Assembly (NCBI RefSeq): GCF_023228165.1
Contig: NZ_JALOBS010000044.1
Location: forward strand, 1 to 33,798
From: Methylomonas sp.
GTDB lineage: Bacteria > Pseudomonadota > Gammaproteobacteria > Methylococcales > Methylomonadaceae
DNA length: 33,798 bases
Reading direction: 5' to 3'
Shown: positions 21,826 to 30,645 of the stretch, piece by piece
Layout: the number at the start of each line of letters is the position of its first letter
How positions within the stretch are numbered: the first letter of the stretch is position 1
The notes under the pieces: generated by a model
Told to the model about the DNA's origin: nothing
Seen by the model: only the letters and a program-made list of their open reading frames with translations
The model's database searches: none
Program-made: the position numbers and the translations under genes

Positions 21826-23865
21826 TTAAGCAGCGATGCCGTTATGTCTTAGCAACGCATCGATATTCGGTTCCCGGCCACGGAAATTTTTAAACAGGGT
21901 CATGGCTGGGTCGCTGCCGCCTTGTTCCAGAATATTGTGTAAAAACGATTCGCCGGTGGCGCTGTCGAAGATACCTTTTTCTTCAAAGAGAGAAAAGGCG
22001 TCCGCGGACAATACTTCTGCCCATTTATAACTGTAATAGCCGGCCGCGTAGCCGCCGGCGAAAATGTGCGAGAAGCTATGCGCGAAACGGTTGAAGGAGG
22101 GTACTTTAACAACGGCGACTTGGTCTCGAATTTGTTGCAGGGTTTGGTAAATTCGCCCGCCCTTGGCCGGATGATAGTTTTGGTGGATCTTGAAATCGAA
22201 CAAACTGAATTCCAGTTGTCGCACCATCAGCATGCCGGCCTGGAAGTTTTTTGCCGCCAGCATTTTGTCGAACAGGCTTTCGGGCAATGCTTCCCCGGTT
22301 TGGTAATGACCGGAGATCAGGTCGAGCGCCGGTTTTTCCCAGCACCAGTTTTCCATAAATTGGCTGGGCAGTTCTACTGCATCCCATTCCACGCCGTTAA
22401 TACCGGAGACGCCGAGATGGTCGATCTGGGTCAGCATGTGGTGTAAACCGTGGCCGAATTCGTGAAATAAGGTTTGCACTTCGTCGTGAGTCAGTAGCGC
22501 CGGATCGGTGCCTGTTGGCGGTGTGAAATTACAGGTCAGGTAGGCAATCGGAGTTTGCAGGCCTGCGCTGGTTTTCTTGCGGCACACGCAATCGTCCATC
22601 CAGGCGCCGCCGCGTTTTTTGGCGCGGGCGTATAAATCCAGATAAAAACGACCGCGCAAGTGAGCGTTTTTATCCAGTATTTGATAAAAACGCACATCGG
22701 GATGCCAGGTGTCGAAGTCTGTAATTTCGCTGATTTGCAAACCGTAGAGTTTTTCCACGATGGCGAACAGGCCGGGAATCACGCGGGTGGCTGGGAAGTA
22801 GGTTTTGACTTCTTCCTGGGACAGTTGATAAAAATGCTGGCGCATTTTTTCGGAGTAATAACCGATATCCCACGCTTGCAGATCGTGTAAACCGTGTTCC
22901 GAGGCGGCGAAATCCTGCAATTCGGTCAGGTCGCGGCGGGCTTGGCGCCAGGATTTGTCGGCCAGATCCTCCAGAAATTTCACCACATCGTCAGTCGATT
23001 CAGCCATTTTGGTGGCTAACGAATATTCGGCGTAATTGTTGAAGCCTAGCAATTGAGCCTTTTCGTGGCGCAAGGCCAAAATCTGTTCCATGACGCTGGA
23101 GTTGTCCCATTGACCGGCATGCGGGCCTTGATCGGAAGCACGGGTACAGAAGGCTTCGTAATGTTCGCGGCGTAATTCGCGGTTATCGGCATAGGTCATC
23201 ACGGCCAAATAAGACGGGAACTGCAGGTTGATCAGCCAGCCTTGTTTGCTGTCCGCTTCCGCCAGTTGTTTGGCTTGCGCCAGTGCCGATTCAGGCAAGC
23301 CCGATAGGTCTTCGATGTTAGTCAGCAATTTGCTCCAGGCATTGGTGGCATCAAGCAGGTTTTCTTCGTATTGGCTGGCCAGCTTGGATAATTGCTGGCT
23401 GATGTCTTTGTAACGGGTTTGTTGGTCGGCTGGCAAATCGACACCGGACAAATGAAAGTCGCGCAAGGCGTTGTTGATGATTTTTTGCTGGGCCCGGTCA
23501 AGATTGGCAAAATCCGCGCTGTCGTGAATGGCGCAGTAAGCTTCGTAAAGGGTGCGGTTTTGGCCGACCTCGGTGGAGTATTCGCTAAGCTTGCCCAGGC
23601 AGGCGTTATAAGCGTCGCGCATGGCATCGCTATTGACCACGGAATTCATGTGGCTGACAGGTGACCAAGCTTTATTGAGGCGGTCTTCGGCTTCGTCGAT
23701 GGGGGCGATCAAGTTGTTCCACTGGTAGGGGCCGCCGGTTTCTAATTGCTTAGCAATGGTTTGTCTGGCTTGGTTAAGCAATTGCTCAATAGCGGGTTCT
23801 ACATGTTCAGGCAGGATTTTGGAAAATTGGGGTAATTCGGTCGTTTGTAATAAAGGATTGGTCAT
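21826..23865 (-). CDS. prlC: Oligopeptidase A (M3 family metallopeptidase)
   Basis: This 679-residue cytoplasmic peptidase has the M3-family zinc motif FHEFGHGLHH with H468, E469 and H472. The following GVEWDAVELPSQFMENW segment supplies the third zinc ligand region and the substrate-binding residues. It degrades peptides, including cleaved signal peptides, and its length is almost that of E. coli OpdA (680). Other landmarks are the N-terminal helical half and the C-terminal FAGGYAAGYYSYKWAEVL segment. It lies 142 bases downstream of the HDOD pair, with no strong ribosome site visible. Clearly a complete gene without frameshifts. Confidence 0.96.
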   Translation of the reverse strand: MTNPLLQTTELPQFSKILPEHVEPAIEQLLNQARQTIAKQLETGGPYQWNNLIAPIDEAEDRLNKAWSPVSHMNSVVNSDAMRDAYNACLGKLSEYSTEVGQNRTLYEAYCAIHDSADFANLDRAQQKIINNALRDFHLSGVDLPADQQTRYKDISQQLSKLASQYEENLLDATNAWSKLLTNIEDLSGLPESALAQAKQLAEADSKQGWLINLQFPSYLAVMTYADNRELRREHYEAFCTRASDQGPHAGQWDNSSVMEQILALRHEKAQLLGFNNYAEYSLATKMAESTDDVVKFLEDLADKSWRQARRDLTELQDFAASEHGLHDLQAWDIGYYSEKMRQHFYQLSQEEVKTYFPATRVIPGLFAIVEKLYGLQISEITDFDTWHPDVRFYQILDKNAHLRGRFYLDLYARAKKRGGAWMDDCVCRKKTSAGLQTPIAYLTCNFTPPTGTDPALLTHDEVQTLFHEFGHGLHHMLTQIDHLGVSGINGVEWDAVELPSQFMENWCWEKPALDLISGHYQTGEALPESLFDKMLAAKNFQAGMLMVRQLEFSLFDFKIHQNYHPAKGGRIYQTLQQIRDQVAVVKVPSFNRFAHSFSHIFAGGYAAGYYSYKWAEVLSADAFSLFEEKGIFDSATGESFLHNILEQGGSDPAMTLFKNFRGREPNIDALLRHNGIAA

Positions 23866-24007
23866 GGCGATTGGCGGCGTGTTGCTCTGGTAAGTGTTGG
23901 AATAGGGTAAGCCGGCTATCCGGAGTGTTGAGTCTCTGCCATTCGGCAGGCTGACTTCGGCGTACTTATCGGCGAATCACTTGGGTTTTTAGTCATTTTG
24001 TCAGGCG

Positions 24008-25303
24008 TTAAGTTCTGAAAAAACTCAACGCTTCGGAAATTTGTTGTTTGGCTTCTTGCAGTGCATGAAGCGACATGTCGGGAGTCAAAGTCTTTTCGCC
24101 GAGTTTGGCAAAGGCCGGCAAGGTACTCAGGGGGGGCAGCTTATGGGTTTGCTTGTTGCCGAGTAGGGCGTGAAAACGAGCCAAAAGGACGATATCGCTC
24201 ATTTGCAGCGCCGGGTCGCCGTTGTAATACCAGTTTCCGGATTGGCTGGGGATTTTTACTAAATTTTCGGGAAAATGCCATTTCTTTAAAATGAATTCGC
24301 CCACCGGATCTTGTAAAACTTCGATAGTTTTATCCAGTTCTTGTTCTGTAAAGGTGATATTTTTAACGCTTTCGGCGAAAGTGATAATGGGTAATGCGCC
24401 AATATTGTGGGTAAGTCCTGCCAATAACGCTTCGTCCGGATTGATTTTCTTTGCCATGCCCGCCAGGGTATAGCTCAGGCTGGCAATTTGTATGCTTTGC
24501 CGCCAAAGCTGTTGCACGCGATTGTTGAGCAGCTTGTTATTGCTGCGGAACAGATTGTGCAAACTGATGCTGGTTACCAAGTTCTGCGTGGCCTTTAACC
24601 CTAAACGGTTTATCGCATCGTGGCATTTGGAAATGGGATTGACGGTGCGATAAAGCGGGCTGTTGGCAACTTGAATCAGTTTGGAAGCAATCACGGGATC
24701 CAGGTTAATGATTTTTACCGCATCGGCAATGCTGATATCTTTTTGCAGGGCGCGGCGTAATCTGAAGGCGACGTCGGGCAGACTGGGCAAGCGCAGTTCG
24801 TCGCGCCGGAATGCCGCGCAAAACGCGTTGAAAAAATCGCTGTCGCTCAACTCCGGCGGGATTGCGGTGGCATTGAACAGAGGGTTATGGGTGAGCGCTG
24901 CATTGTTGCTGTGCTGTAAAACCGAGAGCGGTAAATAGGCGATCTGAGCGGCGGATTTGGCGATAGCGGTGAAGTGGTGGTCCGCATGCGATGATAAAGG
25001 GTGATAGGCGGTGAAGGTATTTTCGTCAACGGCATAGCCGCTACCGTTTGTGGCTTCCAGAAATACATTGCCGGAATACAGGTACATTAATGCATCCGCG
25101 TTTTCGCCACGGTTAAAGATGATTTGGCCAGGGGTAAAATGCTCTATGGAAACATTAAGGGCTTTTAATTCCTCGGGGGATAGTTTGCCTACGGGTACCA
25201 GCTTTTGTAAAAACGCCAACGGCAAAGTCGTTTTAGTGCCAAGTGATGACTTTGGATTTGTTTCGGATGGGTCGGCGGTTTTTTTAAAAAATTTCCAAAA
25301 CAT
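24008..25303 (-). CDS. cNBD-like plus HDOD domain protein, paralogue A
   Basis: This 431-residue protein has an N-terminal cyclic-nucleotide-binding-like beta-roll (about 40-150, with ALMYLYSGNVFLEA) and a C-terminal HDOD domain (about 175-385, opening LPSLPDVAFRLRRAL). The usual phosphate-binding cassette of cNMP domains (GE...R-S/T-A) is not recognisable, so ligand binding is doubtful. In the HDOD domain the expected HD pair in the LLAGLLHDIG context is H299-N300 (LTHNIGAL), so metal chemistry is unlikely. HDOD proteins usually act as scaffolds in signalling, c-di-GMP-linked behaviour or stress. It starts only four bases after its paralogue's stop, in a tandem pair produced by duplication. 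Confidence 0.85.
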   Translation of the reverse strand: MFWKFFKKTADPSETNPKSSLGTKTTLPLAFLQKLVPVGKLSPEELKALNVSIEHFTPGQIIFNRGENADALMYLYSGNVFLEATNGSGYAVDENTFTAYHPLSSHADHHFTAIAKSAAQIAYLPLSVLQHSNNAALTHNPLFNATAIPPELSDSDFFNAFCAAFRRDELRLPSLPDVAFRLRRALQKDISIADAVKIINLDPVIASKLIQVANSPLYRTVNPISKCHDAINRLGLKATQNLVTSISLHNLFRSNNKLLNNRVQQLWRQSIQIASLSYTLAGMAKKINPDEALLAGLTHNIGALPIITFAESVKNITFTEQELDKTIEVLQDPVGEFILKKWHFPENLVKIPSQSGNWYYNGDPALQMSDIVLLARFHALLGNKQTHKLPPLSTLPAFAKLGEKTLTPDMSLHALQEAKQQISEALSFFRT

Positions 25304-25307
25304 AAAT

Positions 25308-26582
25308 TTAGCGGCTGAATATGGCTAAGGCTTCATGAATTTTATTTTTGGCATCATGAAGGAGAGCCAAGGTGTTTTCCGGCGACAAGGCCATGCCTTT
25401 GAGTTTGCTGGCAGCCGGGATGGCGGCGATCGAAGGTAATTCGCTGGTTGCTTTTTTGCCGATCAAGGCATGTAATCTCGATAACACCACAATATCGGTT
25501 AAGGACAGATCGTCGCTGAGATTCTGATACCAGTTACGCGAGTTTAAGGCGACATCGATAAATTCTTCTGAAAACTGCCATTCGTTGAGCACGGTGGCGC
25601 TAACCGGGCCGACGACAACCGGTAAGGCTTGTTTGATTTCGGTTTCGTCAATGAATTCATCCGGTAGGTTGGTAACAAAATTCAGAAACGGGATACTGCC
25701 GATGTCGCAGACCAGTCCGGCCAGTAAAGCGTCCTCCGGATTGACTTGTTGGCTGGAGGCGGCCAGTACGTGGCACAACGCGGAAAGATAAAGGCTTTGT
25801 TTCCAGAGATTTTCCAGTCTATCTTTAATTAACAACGACTTGCTTTTAAAAACCTGTTTGAGGCTGAGGGCGACGACCAGATTGCGTGTCGCGTTAAGGC
25901 CGATGCGGCTGACCGCATCCATGCAATTTTTGGCCGGAACGACTGTGAGGTACAGCGGGCAGTTGGCCACTTCGATCAGTTTTGCGGATATGACCGGATC
26001 CAGTTGGATAATGTTTACCGCGACATTCAGATTGACATCTTTTTGAATCGCATTGCGCAACTTGATGGCAACTTCCGGCAAGGATGGGATTTCCAGTTCG
26101 TGATTTTGATAATGGTCGGCGAATAAAGCTAGTAATTGGTTGGCGCGCAGATTTTCGGGGATCGGCAAGGCTTTATGTTGAAAGCGATTGCGGGTAGACA
26201 TGATTTTTAATGATACCCGCAGGATGCCGATATCGGTTTGGGCAACGGCCGTCGTGGTGTGTTTGCAGCCGCTGCAGATAGGGAATTTGGCTTGGGCGCT
26301 ACCGTCTTCGATGGTATAGCTGCGTCCGTTTTGGTCGGTAAGCTTTACGCTGCCAAAGATTAGGTAAATAGCGCAATCGGCGGGGCTGTCGATAGTGAAT
26401 AAAGTGGTGCCGACGTCGATGAGTTCGACGTGGTTTTCCGAGGCAAAGCTTTGGCGGATTTCTTCGCTGAGGTTTCTGATGGGAAACAATTGTTCCAGAA
26501 TTTCAGTCGAGATTTTCTGGCCGAAGCGCCGGTGCTTGGTTGTTGAACTCATTTTGTCAAAAAAAGCTTTGATTGATGCCAT
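25308..26582 (-). CDS. cNBD-like plus HDOD domain protein, paralogue B
   Basis: This 424-residue protein is colinear with paralogue A: cNBD-like roll (about 40-140, with CAIYLIFGSVKLTD), then HDOD (about 175-380, opening IPSLPEVAIKLRNAI). Here the HD pair is C292-D293 (LVCDIGSI), so the histidine is lost while the aspartate remains, the reverse of paralogue A. A CSGC motif occurs at the end of the cNBD region. Start at ATG 26582 is favoured by a GGAA just upstream; the open frame reaches a TTG at 26657 without a ribosome site. It lies 78 bases after aroE on the same strand. The pair may form a heterodimer, which is an inference from tandem coding and matched architecture. Confidence 0.84.
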   Translation of the reverse strand: MASIKAFFDKMSSTTKHRRFGQKISTEILEQLFPIRNLSEEIRQSFASENHVELIDVGTTLFTIDSPADCAIYLIFGSVKLTDQNGRSYTIEDGSAQAKFPICSGCKHTTTAVAQTDIGILRVSLKIMSTRNRFQHKALPIPENLRANQLLALFADHYQNHELEIPSLPEVAIKLRNAIQKDVNLNVAVNIIQLDPVISAKLIEVANCPLYLTVVPAKNCMDAVSRIGLNATRNLVVALSLKQVFKSKSLLIKDRLENLWKQSLYLSALCHVLAASSQQVNPEDALLAGLVCDIGSIPFLNFVTNLPDEFIDETEIKQALPVVVGPVSATVLNEWQFSEEFIDVALNSRNWYQNLSDDLSLTDIVVLSRLHALIGKKATSELPSIAAIPAASKLKGMALSPENTLALLHDAKNKIHEALAIFSR

Positions 26583-26660
26583 ATCATTCCGGAAGATAGT
26601 GCGTGAACTTTGGTTTGAAGCATAGTCGATTTTGTATGCACGACACGCATGGGTCAACAG

Positions 26661-27503
26661 TTAGCGGTAAAAATTTAAGGTTTCTCGGTCACGGTTCAGT
26701 AAATCGATGACGGGAGCTGTTTCAGGGCGAATACCGCGCCACAGGGCAAAGGCTTCCGCGGCTTGTTCGACCAACATGCCCAAGCCGTCAAGGCTTTTAC
26801 GTGCTTGTTGGGCTGCGCCCCAACGGACGAAAGCCGTCGGTTTGTTGCCGTAAGCCAAGTCGTAACAACTGCCGCTGGCTGCAAGTAACGCGTTGGGTAG
26901 CGGCGGGAGTTCGTCGCTCAGGCTGGCGGAAGTAGCGTTGATAATCAAATCAAATTGAAGCGAAGTTAAGTCGGCGTAATCGCAACTATTTAAGCTACCC
27001 GTATCGGCGAACTCATGGACTATGGTTTTGGCTTTAAGCTGTGTACGGTTAACGATGGTGATATGGGCGGGGTGTTGTGCCAGCAATGGGAGCAGAATGC
27101 CGCGCGTGGCACCGCCCGCGCCTAGGATTAAGATTCGGCTATTCAGTAAGGTAATGTCGTGATTTAGCGTCAAATCGTTTACCAAACCAATCCCATCGGT
27201 GTTGTCGCCCAATATGCTACCGTCCGTATCTCGTGCCAAGGTGTTGACTGCTTTGCTTTTTCGCGCGCGTTCGCTGAGTTGGTCGGCGTATTGCCAAGCC
27301 AGCTCTTTCAGCGGCACCGTGCAGTTTAAACCTTTGCCGCCCTCGGAGAAGAATGCGTCCGCGGTTGTCTTGAAGTTTACGGCCGGCACGTCTTGCGCAA
27401 TATATTGCATTTGTTGGTGGGTTTGCTCGGCAAACAAGCTGTGAATCCGAGGCGATTTGCTATGGCTGATGGGGTGGCCAAAAACGGCGTACTGATCAAG
27501 CAT
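26661..27503 (-). CDS. aroE: Shikimate 5-dehydrogenase
   Basis: This 280-residue enzyme reduces 3-dehydroshikimate to shikimate with NADPH. The N-terminal shikimate-binding motif is GHPISHSKSPRIH, the catalytic lysine lies in TVPLKELAW, and the Rossmann loop is GAGGATRGIL, followed by NRTQLKA, which fits NADP preference. The start at ATG 27503 lies inside the end of the upstream membrane-protein gene (8-base overlap); a TTG two codons earlier is less likely. Length is slightly above the E. coli enzyme (272). It functions with the aroK and aroB products encoded on the other strand of this window. Confidence 0.95.
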   Translation of the reverse strand: MLDQYAVFGHPISHSKSPRIHSLFAEQTHQQMQYIAQDVPAVNFKTTADAFFSEGGKGLNCTVPLKELAWQYADQLSERARKSKAVNTLARDTDGSILGDNTDGIGLVNDLTLNHDITLLNSRILILGAGGATRGILLPLLAQHPAHITIVNRTQLKAKTIVHEFADTGSLNSCDYADLTSLQFDLIINATSASLSDELPPLPNALLAASGSCYDLAYGNKPTAFVRWGAAQQARKSLDGLGMLVEQAAEAFALWRGIRPETAPVIDLLNRDRETLNFYR

Positions 27504-28044
27504 CGTCAAAGCCCGCGTTTTTACGAAGCCAATAATTCCAGAAAAAAGTTCCCGCCACTACCAGAATGCCAAGTCCGCTAGTGACCCAAATGAAATGCTC
27601 AATATAGGCGACCACAATCGCGCAACTGGCCAGAAAAAAGCCGAGTAAGCTGAATTGCCAGCCGATGCGATAGCCGTCCAGCATGGTGGTGAGTGCCAGT
27701 AGTAGCAAAATGACCAGGCTGGCGCCGGTGTCGGTAAGCTGGCCCGATTTATTTAGTAAGAATGCCGCGCCGACTATGATGAGGGTATGCAGCCAGTGCA
27801 TGGCCTGTAGTTTGACAATTTCACCGATATCTTGCTCCTTGGCTTTGGATTGTAGCCAGGATACGAAAATGGATAATCCGGCAAATACAAATACCATCAT
27901 GATCCAGTAGCCATAGCCATCATGCGGCGAGTAATCCGTGATGCGAATGCCGAGTAAGGACAGAATGACCAGAATGATAAAAACGGCTTCTTCGAGGCCT
28001 ATATGGCGTGGCGAGGCAAATTCGTCGTCAGTGTCATTTTGCAT
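27496..28044 (-). CDS. Small polytopic inner-membrane protein of unknown function
   Basis: This 182-residue protein has about five hydrophobic helices (roughly residues 18-36, 47-64, 82-98, 105-120 and 127-172, the last region holding two). The short N-terminal tail is acidic and the ends lack known domains. I do not recognise the family. It begins 23 bases after the hemB stop and overlaps aroE by 8 bases, so hemB, this gene and aroE form a probable operon. No motif suggests transport or catalysis; a TspO-like or YccA-like fold was considered and not supported. Confidence 0.75.
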   Translation of the reverse strand: MQNDTDDEFASPRHIGLEEAVFIILVILSLLGIRITDYSPHDGYGYWIMMVFVFAGLSIFVSWLQSKAKEQDIGEIVKLQAMHWLHTLIIVGAAFLLNKSGQLTDTGASLVILLLLALTTMLDGYRIGWQFSLLGFFLASCAIVVAYIEHFIWVTSGLGILVVAGTFFWNYWLRKNAGFDDA

Positions 28045-28067
28045 GGACGCTTATCTCCGTATTGTTA

Positions 28068-29081
28068 TTATTGTTTTAACCAGTGAGCGGCCGACTTGGC
28101 AAAATAAGTCAAAATGGCGTCGCAACCGGCGCGTTTAAATGCCAGTAATGATTCCATGACGACTTGTTTTTCATCCAGCCAGCCGTTTTGCGCGGCAGCC
28201 TTGAGCATTGCGTATTCGCCGCTGACTTGATAAGCGAACGTCGGGACCCCAAACTCGTCTTTTGCCCTGCGAATAATGTCCAGATATGGCATGCCGGGTT
28301 TGATCATGATCATGTCCGCGCCTTCTTGCAAGTCCAGGGCGATTTCACGCATCGCTTCGTCGGAATTGGCCGGATCCATTTGATAGCTGTATTTATTGCC
28401 GCCGCCGAGATTGCCGGCGGAGCCGACGGCGTCGCGGAACGGGCCGTAGAAACTGGAAGCGTATTTTGCCGAATAAGCCAGAATTCGAGTATTGATATAG
28501 CTGTTGTTTTCCAAGGCTTGCCTAATGGCGCCAATGCGTCCGTCCATCATGTCGGACGGAGCGACGATGTCGGCACCGGCTTCGGCGTGCGACAAGGCTT
28601 GTTTGCACAGTACTTCCACCGTTTCATCGTTGATGACATAGCCTTGGGCATTGATTAAGCCATCTTGGCCATGCGCAGTGAAAGGGTCTAACGCCACATC
28701 GGTAATGACGCCCAGTTCCGGAAATGCGGCTTTTAATGCCCTGACGCTACGTTGAGCCAAGCCGTTCGGATTGAAGGCCTCGCTGGCATTCAGTGATTTT
28801 TGATCGGCATCCACAACCGGAAACAAGGCAATGGCCGGGATGCCGAGCGCTAGTAAAGATTCGGCTTCTTTGAGTAATAAATCCAACGATAGCCGGCTAA
28901 CCCCAGGCATCGAGGTGATGGCTTCCTGACGATTATGACCTTCAATGACGAATAAAGGGCAAATCAAATCATCGGCGCATAACCGGTTTTCTTGCATTAG
29001 TCGGCGGGAAAACGCTTGATAGCGCATTCTGCGCATGCGAGTGGATGGGAAAAAGTCTTTAGGGTGTGACATCTTTTCCAT
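28068..29081 (-). CDS. hemB: Porphobilinogen synthase (delta-aminolevulinate dehydratase), Mg-type
   Basis: This 337-residue TIM-barrel enzyme condenses two 5-aminolevulinate molecules to porphobilinogen. The two active-site lysines are visible in AYSAKYASSFYGPF and MIKPGMPYLDI. The metal loop reads ALDPFTAHGQDGLI, with Asp instead of the zinc-binding cysteines, so the enzyme is of the Mg-dependent Pseudomonas class. An N-terminal arginine-rich arm (TRMRRMRY) fits octamer assembly. The start could be ATG 29081 or ATG 29072; neither has a strong ribosome site. It heads the minus-strand operon and is divergent from the mlaC-like gene, with 148 bases between them for both promoters. Confidence 0.95.
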   Translation of the reverse strand: MEKMSHPKDFFPSTRMRRMRYQAFSRRLMQENRLCADDLICPLFVIEGHNRQEAITSMPGVSRLSLDLLLKEAESLLALGIPAIALFPVVDADQKSLNASEAFNPNGLAQRSVRALKAAFPELGVITDVALDPFTAHGQDGLINAQGYVINDETVEVLCKQALSHAEAGADIVAPSDMMDGRIGAIRQALENNSYINTRILAYSAKYASSFYGPFRDAVGSAGNLGGGNKYSYQMDPANSDEAMREIALDLQEGADMIMIKPGMPYLDIIRRAKDEFGVPTFAYQVSGEYAMLKAAAQNGWLDEKQVVMESLLAFKRAGCDAILTYFAKSAAHWLKQ

Positions 29082-29229
29082 AGTAAAATAGTCGGGTGTG
29101 TGTAGGGCCTAATGATGTTTACCAGCCGCGTTGGGTTGGTGGATTATAAGAATATTATTGTAACAGTGTATCGATCTTGAGCGTTTGATTTTGGCCGGCG
29201 ATACGTTATATGAGGTGGTTGTAACAATC

Positions 29230-29871
29230 ATGAAACACTATTTAAAAGTTTTATTCATTTTGGTTTTTGGTTTTATTGCAAATGCCGGGGTGGCGATGGA
29301 CGCCGTCGCAGAGAATTTGCTGGAGCCACAAAAAGTGATTGAGGATGCCTCCAGCCAATTGAAGTTGCGGATGCAGGATCCGGGGTTTACTAAGGATTTT
29401 CGTAAAATTACCGAGTTTGTAAATTCGGTGATTTATCCGCGCGCGGATTTTGATCTGATTTCAGCGTTGGTATTGGGTAAGCTTTGGAAGGATGCCTCGG
29501 TATCGGAAAAAGAATCCTTTAAAAAGGAATTCCAAACCTTGCTTATCAGGACGTATTCCAGGGCATTTGTTGAATTCAAGGAATGGTCGGTCAGGTTTTT
29601 GCCGGTCAATGCCGACGAAGATGCGCGCAAGGTGATGGTCAAAACCGAAATTCTGCAGCCCGGTTTGCAGCCGATTGCGGTGAATTACCGCATGCTGTTT
29701 AATAAGGGTGAATGGAAGGTCTACGACATTCTGATTGAAGGCGTCAGTTTGGTAACCAATTACCGGACCAGCTTCAAAAATGAAGTGGAACGCACCGGTT
29801 CTTTGCAAGAAGTCATTGATCAATTAGCGAAGCGCAATACCGAAGCGCTTTCATCTAAAAACAAATCTTAA
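29230..29871 (+). CDS. MlaC/Ttg2D-family periplasmic phospholipid-binding protein
   Basis: This 213-residue protein has a Sec signal peptide (hydrophobic core LKVLFILVFGFIANAGVA) followed by an MlaC-type domain with the family pattern of long helices and a concave sheet (for example FQTLLIRTYSRAF and VNYRMLFNKGEWKVYDILIEGVS split across two strands). MlaC ferries phospholipids between the outer-membrane MlaA complex and the inner-membrane MlaFEDB transporter. Here it is solitary; no mlaFEDB genes are adjacent. An upstream in-frame TTG at 29185 was rejected because the signal peptide starts at 29230. Downstream is a strong hairpin and then cmoA. A homologue specialised for hopanoid or other lipid traffic is possible, since several MlaC-like proteins occur in such bacteria. 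Confidence 0.85.
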   Translation: MKHYLKVLFILVFGFIANAGVAMDAVAENLLEPQKVIEDASSQLKLRMQDPGFTKDFRKITEFVNSVIYPRADFDLISALVLGKLWKDASVSEKESFKKEFQTLLIRTYSRAFVEFKEWSVRFLPVNADEDARKVMVKTEILQPGLQPIAVNYRMLFNKGEWKVYDILIEGVSLVTNYRTSFKNEVERTGSLQEVIDQLAKRNTEALSSKNKS

Positions 29872-29878
29872 GTTTTTT

Positions 29879-29905
29879 ATCCCCCGAAAATTATCTTCGG
29901 GGGAT
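29879..29905 (+). other. Perfect hairpin between the mlaC-like gene and cmoA
   Basis: ATCCCCCGAA (29879-29888) and TTCGGGGGAT (29896-29905) form a ten-pair stem with a seven-base loop. No T-run follows on either strand. The stem contains GGGGGA, the only purine-rich candidate ribosome site before cmoA (nine bases from its ATG), so it could mask initiation or stabilise the upstream mRNA end. Confidence 0.55.
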
Positions 29906-29913
29906 ATCCTCCT

Positions 29914-30645
29914 ATGCAATCCGACAAAGATTCTCTCTATGCCAATCCGCTTGGCGAAATAACGACATTTAAATTTGATGACTCGGTGGTTAATGTCTTT
30001 CCGGACATGATCCAGCGGTCCGTCCCCGGCTACAGCGCAATCATTTCAGCCATTGGTTTATTGGCGGGCCGGTTTAGCCAGCCGCATAGCCATTGTTACG
30101 ATTTAGGTTGTTCCCTGGGCGCGGCCACTTTGGCCATGCGTGAACAAATTACCGCGACGGATTGCGGGATAGTGGCGGTTGATAACTCAGAGTCGATGGT
30201 TGAGCGCTTTAAGCTAAACCTGGTGGCGGATCAGTCTAAGGCGAGTATAGATATTCAATGTGCGGATATCCGGGCAGTTAGCATCGAGCAGGCATCGGTG
30301 GTGGTACTTAACTTTACACTGCAGTTTGTGCCGGTGGCCGATAGGGTGGCGTTATTGGAAAAAATCTATCAAGGCATGCTGCCTGGCGGCGTTTTAATTT
30401 TATCTGAAAAACTGGCTTTCGAAGATCGGCGACAACAAGGCTTGCATGTGGATATGCATCACCACTTCAAGAAAATGCAGGGATACAGCGAGTTGGAAAT
30501 CAGTCAAAAGCGCATGGCCCTGGAAAATGTGTTGTTGGCCGAATCGTTTGCCGTACATCGACACCGTTTGAAGGCGGCTGGATTTGATAGTGTGGAGATT
30601 TGGTTCCAGTATTTTAATTTCGCCTCGATGATTGCGTTGAAATGA
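29914..30645 (+). CDS. cmoA: Carboxy-S-adenosyl-L-methionine synthase
   Basis: This 243-residue enzyme converts SAM and prephenate into carboxy-SAM, the donor for 5-oxyacetyl modification of uridine 34 in tRNA. It is a Rossmann methyltransferase-like protein with the SAM loop YDLGCSLGAATLAM and the acidic AVDNSESMV strand. Further landmarks are NFTLQFVP and the LSEKLAFED segment that binds the carboxylate. Length matches E. coli CmoA (247). It overlaps cmoB by four bases (ATGA), the standard cmoAB arrangement. Prephenate ties this modification to the aromatic pathway encoded by aroK, aroB and aroE in the same window. Confidence 0.95.
   Translation: MQSDKDSLYANPLGEITTFKFDDSVVNVFPDMIQRSVPGYSAIISAIGLLAGRFSQPHSHCYDLGCSLGAATLAMREQITATDCGIVAVDNSESMVERFKLNLVADQSKASIDIQCADIRAVSIEQASVVVLNFTLQFVPVADRVALLEKIYQGMLPGGVLILSEKLAFEDRRQQGLHVDMHHHFKKMQGYSELEISQKRMALENVLLAESFAVHRHRLKAAGFDSVEIWFQYFNFASMIALK

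Noticed and set aside
29879..29905. Intrinsic terminator after the mlaC-like gene
   Set aside because: The stem is strong, but no T-run follows on either strand, so it is listed as a hairpin of open function.
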